This document shows, in pieces, positions 5,395-9,024 of a stretch of DNA of 9,024 bases; positions within the stretch are counted from its first letter, which is position 1, and every line of letters starts with the position of its first letter. The position numbers were made by a program, and so were the translations under genes. Below the pieces are notes generated by a model, which did no database searches, was not told the origin of the DNA, and worked only from the letters and a program-made list of their open reading frames with translations. The stretch covers positions 1-9,024 of the forward strand of contig CALISX010000246.1 of the NCBI GenBank assembly GCA_938041725.1, read 5' to 3'. This DNA comes from an uncultured Lachnoanaerobaculum sp. (GTDB taxonomy: Bacteria; Bacillota; Clostridia; Lachnospirales; Lachnospiraceae).

Positions 5395-6693
5395 TTATTC
5401 ATATCCATGGGCTCTTTCATATTTCCGGATCAACTCCAGATTGGCTACCTCAATCTTGCTTAACACCCTTTCATCAAATGCATTGGCATCCACTGTGCCA
5501 TAGTACCAGGGCATGCTGTCAAAGTATTCTTGAAGGTCTGGATTTTCAAACCGCCTGCCATGCCTGGCGTAGATTTCATTTCTGGCAACCCAGCATTGAA
5601 CCTCTGACATACCTGCCAGATCTGATTCTGTCAGATAGCGGGAATCGCTGTCAGGAATAACATAGTCTGCAGCGCTTTCTCCACCCTCCTCATATCCGCC
5701 TCCATAGGGATCTGGATCTCCTTCATAGGGATTCGGATCTCCTTCATAGAAATCACCTGAATCACCGTAATCCATGCCGGCCCTTTGGCGGCCTCTTCGC
5801 CTTCTATAGCCGCTGTTTTCTTCCTCACCCTGGCCATAGGTGTCATAGCCGCCCTGATTATCATTTTGACTGTAGCTGTTTCTTTCGCCGCCAGCCCTGC
5901 TGTTTCTTCTACCCCGGCCCCTTCGGCCTGCTGTTTCTTCCTCTCCCTGGATCTCTTCCTCTCCCTGGATCTCTTCCTCCCCTCTGGTTTCTCTTCGCTT
6001 CCGGGTTTCTGCGGCTTCCTTTGCTTCCTCCCGGCTTCCTGGAGCCTTCGTTTCCCTATCCTCCTTCGTTTTTCCTTGATCCGGGGAAACCAAAGCCAGC
6101 AAGGGTTCTATGCCTATGGTGCCATTATAAATCAAAAATCCCACTGCTCCCCCTGCCAGCAGCAGTACCAAAAGACTCAGCAAAACCGCCACCAAACAAC
6201 CCTTGGATTTTTTTCTGGGAGGTGCTGCCTGAACCCCTGCTGCATAAGGCGCCTGGTTCCCGGCCATCTGCTGGGGCTGGATGGTTCCCTGGGCCATGGG
6301 CTGCGGTGCAGGCTGAGAAATGGACTGGGGCTGACTCGTTCCCTGCACCACCGGCTGCTGCATGGATTGTTGTACTGGCTGAGAGGCCGGCTGCTGCACC
6401 GGTTGCTGTACAGCCTGCTGTACCGGTTGGGACACCGGCTGCTGCACGGGTCTTGATATGGTTCCTCCTGTACTTCCTCCCATCAAACTGGGGGGCAGCC
6501 CCGAGGAGGAAGGCTGAGACAGATCCTGGCTGGGAGCCAGCGAAATCCCCTGTTGTGCAGGAACCTCCGCCTTAGAGAGCTCCACCTTGGAAGCTTCCTC
6601 TCTGGGGACTTCCTCTTTGGGAACTGGCTGACCGCAGTTGCTGCAGAATTTGGCACCCTGTTCTAAATCATGCATACAATTGGGACACTTCAC
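5395..6693 (-). CDS. Zinc-ribbon, single-pass membrane protein with C-terminal YARHG domain
   Basis: This 432-residue protein is built of clear blocks. Residues 3-20 form a zinc ribbon with two Cys-x-x-Cys pairs (C3, C6, C17, C20). Residues 50-160 are a Pro/Gln/Ser-rich linker with repeated PVQQ units. A basic PPRKKSKG stretch precedes one membrane helix at about 166-188. Residues 205-305 are a charged Arg/Glu-rich region and 307-345 a Gly/Asp/Tyr-rich region. The end (about 352-426) is a YARHG domain, with ARNEIYARHGRRFENPDLQEYF and MPWYYGT. By the positive-inside rule the zinc ribbon is cytoplasmic and the YARHG domain outside; YARHG has no established function and is thought to be extracellular. 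Start codon is GTG at 6693, supported by an ideal ribosome site. Its stop lies 18 nt before the sugar-binding lipoprotein start, suggesting co-transcription. I see no clear promoter upstream. The role is unknown; sensing or envelope anchoring is speculation. Confidence 0.9.
   Translation of the reverse strand: MKCPNCMHDLEQGAKFCSNCGQPVPKEEVPREEASKVELSKAEVPAQQGISLAPSQDLSQPSSSGLPPSLMGGSTGGTISRPVQQPVSQPVQQAVQQPVQQPASQPVQQSMQQPVVQGTSQPQSISQPAPQPMAQGTIQPQQMAGNQAPYAAGVQAAPPRKKSKGCLVAVLLSLLVLLLAGGAVGFLIYNGTIGIEPLLALVSPDQGKTKEDRETKAPGSREEAKEAAETRKRRETRGEEEIQGEEEIQGEEETAGRRGRGRRNSRAGGERNSYSQNDNQGGYDTYGQGEEENSGYRRRRGRQRAGMDYGDSGDFYEGDPNPYEGDPDPYGGGYEEGGESAADYVIPDSDSRYLTESDLAGMSEVQCWVARNEIYARHGRRFENPDLQEYFDSMPWYYGTVDANAFDERVLSKIEVANLELIRKYERAHGYE
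5703..5744 (-). repeat. 21-bp tandem repeat encoding (E)GDPxPY units
   Basis: Two near-identical 21-nt units (5703-5723 and 5724-5744) lie in the YARHG gene and encode the repeated peptide YEGDPNP / YEGDPDP, with a degenerate third unit beyond 5744. They fall in the predicted extracellular stalk just before the YARHG domain and keep the frame, so copy-number change would only alter stalk length. Confidence 0.7.
5938..5973 (-). repeat. 18-bp perfect tandem repeat encoding EEEIQG
   Basis: Two identical 18-nt units (5938-5955 and 5956-5973) are followed by a partial third, giving GEEEIQGEEEIQGEEETAG in the charged linker of the YARHG protein. Identity at the DNA level, not only in protein, points to recent duplication by slippage. 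Confidence 0.75.
6340..6452 (-). repeat. Degenerate PVQQ/SQPVQQ-coding repeat region
   Basis: The Pro/Gln linker of the YARHG protein (about residues 82-117) is encoded by short, imperfect units of CAGCAGCC(G/A)GT type coding for PVQQ and SQPVQQ. The composition suggests a flexible or extended cytoplasmic linker between the zinc ribbon and the membrane helix. Confidence 0.6.
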
Positions 6694-6696
6694 AAA

Positions 6697-6707
6697 ATCA
6701 CCTCCTT
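6697..6707 (-). promoter_or_regulatory. Ideal Shine-Dalgarno site deciding the GTG start of the YARHG protein
   Basis: AAGGAGGTGAT on the minus strand matches the full anti-Shine-Dalgarno end of 16S rRNA, 7 nt (AGGAGG to codon) before GTG at 6693. It fixes the start, since the zinc-ribbon cysteines begin two codons later, and predicts strong translation for a protein of unknown role. Confidence 0.85.
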
Positions 6708-6780
6708 ATTCCTATACTGTGTCTATCACAAGGGCCGCGCATACTGCCTGTTTTGACCGCTGCCCCTAACACAAATTCTG

Positions 6781-7908
6781 TTACCAATGAAATTCACAGG
6801 CCATAACATATTTCTTAAAATTATTTTCTAAAAGTGATTTCTCAATCCGCTTAAGAAAGTTCGTCGCTTCTGTTCGAAATCCCCTGTAGTACTCTTGAAA
6901 CAGATGCCTGTTTATTTCAAAAATGCAATACCTTGCCCTGGTATCCAAACTTCTCGTCCTTTGATAGGTCAGATTGACCATTTTTAATAAATATTCATAA
7001 TTTTCCTGTTTAAAGGGTAATCCCAGGGCCTTTCGATCCTTCAGCAGCTGCATTGTAACATATATGCTGTCAATATTTTTAGGACTATCAACGGAGGATG
7101 TTATGGAGGTTTCTGTACTATAATACTTATATACAATATCTTTCGTTATATAGGCCTTAATGGTATCTCTATAAATAAGAGCTGCATTGATACTGTCTTC
7201 AAACCAGTATTTTTCAGGAAAGCATATCCTGTCATAAAGTTTTTTACTGGTCAGTCTTCCGCAGGCAAACCCTTTTAAAGTCCCTAATGGATGCTCCACT
7301 TCCCCGATATGTGCCTGCTTGACTTTTTTTTCCGTTCCGTCCTGGGAAATTTTTATCATGGCTCCTTCAACGATATCGTACTCCCCTCTTTCTGATATTT
7401 TCAAAAGCTTTTCTATGGATCCTTCCAGCAAAATATCATCATCGTCTACAGAAAACAGATATCTTCCCTCTGCGGCATCCAGGGCTGTATTTCTTGCACC
7501 GGATACCCCTTTATTTTCCTGATGAATTACTTTTACATCCGGATAGTTCTTATATTTCTCCAAGATTGCTGCTGTATTATCCTTTGAACCGTCATTCACA
7601 AAAATATATTCAAATCTATATTTTTTATTCCGAGGCGCATTGGACAAAATAGACTTAATACACCGCTCAACCAAAGAAGCTCTATTGTATGTTGTCATAA
7701 TAATGGATACATCATACTTGTATGCCTCTTCCCGGTCCCCCTTGCCTTTTCTTATGGCGCTGGACTTCACATCTTGATGAATGGTGTTCAGATATTGATA
7801 ACACTCCCTCCACGAAGACATCCTGCTCTTAAAGAACAAGGCCCCAAGCACACGCCTGAATTTTTTAGTATATCTTATGACTGCCCTTTTTATTTTGATC
7901 AAAATCAT
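6781..7908 (-). CDS. Family 2 glycosyltransferase (GT-A fold)
   Basis: The 375-residue protein has a basic, amphipathic N-terminus (about 1-30), then a GT2 domain from about residue 66. Its motifs run in order: VSIIMTTYNRASLVERCIKS (67-86), FVNDGSKDN (103-111) for nucleotide binding, KGVSGARNTALDAAEGRY (133-150), and SVDDDDIL (153-160) holding the metal-binding DxD. FEDS at 236-239 may supply the catalytic base. It would transfer a sugar from a nucleotide donor to a cell-surface polysaccharide, lipid or protein acceptor on the cytoplasmic side of the membrane. There are no membrane helices; the basic N-terminus may attach it to the membrane. The start is uncertain: AGGA lies only 1 nt from ATG 7908, but 7 nt before an in-frame TTG at 7902. 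It follows manA by 68 nt, so both may belong to a polysaccharide locus. Donor and acceptor cannot be inferred. Confidence 0.88.
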   Translation of the reverse strand: MILIKIKRAVIRYTKKFRRVLGALFFKSRMSSWRECYQYLNTIHQDVKSSAIRKGKGDREEAYKYDVSIIMTTYNRASLVERCIKSILSNAPRNKKYRFEYIFVNDGSKDNTAAILEKYKNYPDVKVIHQENKGVSGARNTALDAAEGRYLFSVDDDDILLEGSIEKLLKISERGEYDIVEGAMIKISQDGTEKKVKQAHIGEVEHPLGTLKGFACGRLTSKKLYDRICFPEKYWFEDSINAALIYRDTIKAYITKDIVYKYYSTETSITSSVDSPKNIDSIYVTMQLLKDRKALGLPFKQENYEYLLKMVNLTYQRTRSLDTRARYCIFEINRHLFQEYYRGFRTEATNFLKRIEKSLLENNFKKYVMACEFHW

Positions 7909-7976
7909 ATCCTATATTCTCCAATTCCCCAGCATGGGGATATGACTGCACGCACTGAAGCCTTTTTAGAAAGCGT

Positions 7977-8963
7977 TTAGCAGCTTACCTTCAGCATTTG
8001 AAGCCTTCCATGGATCCTGGTTTGTATCGAGTTGGCAGGTACAAAGATGCAATCTCCCTTAAACAAAGGAATATATTTTTCTTCCCCAAGAATCAAAACG
8101 CCGCATCCGCCAATACACAGAAGCACTTGAAAGGAATCCTCCCTGCTTTGGACAACAGCCATCTGCCTGTTTCGCTCTGTATTCACCAGCAGACGCTCCA
8201 CCTGAAAATAACGGCATCTGCAAAGCAGTTCTATGGCACAGCCTCTCCTGTATTTTAGAACTCTCATAGGCTGTCTAGGTTCCTGTTGGGCTTTTCTATC
8301 CGCCACATTCAGGGCCTTCTCAATATGAAGCTCTCTCAATCTTCCATCCCGATCCATTCGATTATAGTCATACAGGCGGTAGGTCAGATTGGAATTTTGC
8401 TGTATCTCCGCAACCAAAGCCCCTGCACCCAGAGCATGTACGGTTCCTGCCTTGATAAAAAAAACATCGTCCTTTTCAATGTGCTTTTTCAGTAAATACT
8501 TCTCTATCGTTTGATCCTCAATACTGTTTCTGATTTGCTGTCTGGTCAGCTCTTTCCGAAAGCCATAGACAAGCTTTGCATCTTTTCTTGCATCCAGAAC
8601 ATACCACATCTCCGTTTTTCCCTGGGATCCATGCTCATATTGACGGGCATATGCATCATCCGGATGCACCTGAACGGAAAGATCCTTATTGGCATCAATC
8701 AATTTAATCAACACCGGCAGCTCTTTGCAGGTTTGCAGATTGCTTCCTAAAAAAGACGGATTTTCCTTCAAAACTTCCCGCAGCGTCTTCCCTTGATGGG
8801 GGCCGCTGTCTACCATGCTCAACCCGTCCGGGTGGGTAGAGCACTCCCAGGTCTCCGCCAGGGGATAGGCCCCAATGCCTTTGGCAAAATCGCTGTTAAG
8901 ACGGCTTCCCCCCCAAAGATAATCCTTGTATGCAGGTTTCAGCAAGAAGGGTTCGTTGCCCAT
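7977..8963 (-). CDS. manA: Mannose-6-phosphate isomerase, class I
   Basis: The 328-residue enzyme interconverts fructose-6-phosphate and mannose-6-phosphate in the cytoplasm, feeding mannose catabolism or GDP-mannose synthesis. Family signatures are clear: LSVQVHPDD at 95-103 (Gln98 and His100 as zinc ligands), GKTEMWYVLDA at 115-125 (Glu118), and KAGTVHALGAG at 171-181 (His176). The conserved segment QQNSNLTYRLYDYNR follows at 188-202, with a probable active-site Arg196. LKPAYKDYLWGGSRL near the N-terminus is also typical. Length matches the short Bacillus-type enzymes. The ATG at 8963 is preferred to a GTG 14 codons earlier, which would overlap the previous gene and add unrelated residues; GGAAG lies about 9 nt upstream. 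It starts 4 nt after the upstream stop, so it is co-transcribed with that gene. The glycosyltransferase gene follows downstream, suggesting a biosynthetic use of mannose-6-phosphate. Confidence 0.95.
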   Translation of the reverse strand: MGNEPFLLKPAYKDYLWGGSRLNSDFAKGIGAYPLAETWECSTHPDGLSMVDSGPHQGKTLREVLKENPSFLGSNLQTCKELPVLIKLIDANKDLSVQVHPDDAYARQYEHGSQGKTEMWYVLDARKDAKLVYGFRKELTRQQIRNSIEDQTIEKYLLKKHIEKDDVFFIKAGTVHALGAGALVAEIQQNSNLTYRLYDYNRMDRDGRLRELHIEKALNVADRKAQQEPRQPMRVLKYRRGCAIELLCRCRYFQVERLLVNTERNRQMAVVQSREDSFQVLLCIGGCGVLILGEEKYIPLFKGDCIFVPANSIQTRIHGRLQMLKVSC

Positions 8964-8967
8964 GGTG

Positions 8968-9024
8968 CTACACTTCCAATTCGAACTTGCGTTTGTCATC
9001 CACACGGATCTCCTTACCCAGCTG
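8968..9024 (-). CDS. C-terminal end of an unidentified protein (runs off right edge)
   Basis: An open frame enters from the right edge and ends at TAG 8970-8968, giving QLGKEIRVDDKRKFELEV as its last 18 residues. The stop is 4 nt before the manA ATG, the spacing of an operon. Alternating charged and hydrophobic residues suggest a C-terminal beta strand. The stretch is too short to name a family. Confidence 0.55.
   Translation of the reverse strand, partial: QLGKEIRVDDKRKFELEV

Noticed and set aside
5785..6456. Plus-strand open frames opposite the YARHG gene (about 223 and 184 codons)
   Set aside because: Low-complexity Leu/Arg/His-rich products arise from reverse translation of the repetitive Pro/Gln and Glu/Arg linkers; the minus-strand product has recognisable domains.
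6715..6735. Possible CcpA (cre) catabolite site in the inverted repeat before the YARHG gene
   Set aside because: It lacks the central CG and mismatches the conserved 3' half of the cre consensus, so it is at most a generic short palindrome.
8963..9005. Upstream GTG at 9005 as the manA start
   Set aside because: It would overlap most of the preceding gene's end and add 14 residues unlike ManA N-termini; the ATG at 8963 has its own ribosome site.

Overview
The window reads as accessory chromosomal sequence from a low-to-mid GC Firmicute, most likely a gut Lachnospiraceae-type Clostridium. This rests on strong AGGAGG-type ribosome sites, GTG/TTG starts, a zinc-ribbon/YARHG membrane protein, a CUT1 sugar ABC importer with no local ATPase gene, and a FeoB-associated-type Cys-rich membrane segment fused to a metal-binding domain. 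The placement is inferred from gene style only. Every gene I can support lies on the minus strand, so transcription runs from the right edge to the left.

Right part (about 6781-9024): the last 18 codons of an unidentified gene are followed 4 nt later by a class I mannose-6-phosphate isomerase (manA), and then, after 68 nt, by a family 2 glycosyltransferase. This looks like a fragment of a polysaccharide or glycoconjugate locus, with ManA linking fructose-6-phosphate to mannose-6-phosphate.

Centre (about 761-6693): a probable sugar-uptake operon. It has a membrane-anchored zinc-ribbon/YARHG protein, a lipoprotein solute-binding protein, two MalF/MalG-type permeases, and a cytoplasmic glycoside hydrolase of the GH123/DUF4091 type carrying the Asp-Glu pair expected of that family. 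Spacing is tight: 18 nt, then a 51-nt gap holding a strong hairpin, then a 4-nt overlap, then 1 nt. The simplest reading is import of a small oligosaccharide, perhaps one containing beta-GalNAc, followed by cleavage inside the cell. The MalF-type permease gene is split by a frameshift near 3937, so the importer is either inactive in this strain or the sequence has an error there.

Left part (1-760): a separate transcription unit begins at a very good sigma-A promoter whose -35 box overlaps the hydrolase stop codon. It encodes a small membrane protein with a Cys-Cys segment and a heavy-metal-associated domain. After a 207-nt spacer with small hairpins comes the start of a DsbA-family thioredoxin-fold protein (CPYC motif) that runs off the left edge.

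I see no RNA genes, insertion sequences, CRISPR arrays or phage genes. The most notable items are the permease frameshift, the YARHG protein heading a sugar-import operon, the apparently cytoplasmic GH123-type enzyme, and the unexplained spacer before the DsbA-like gene.
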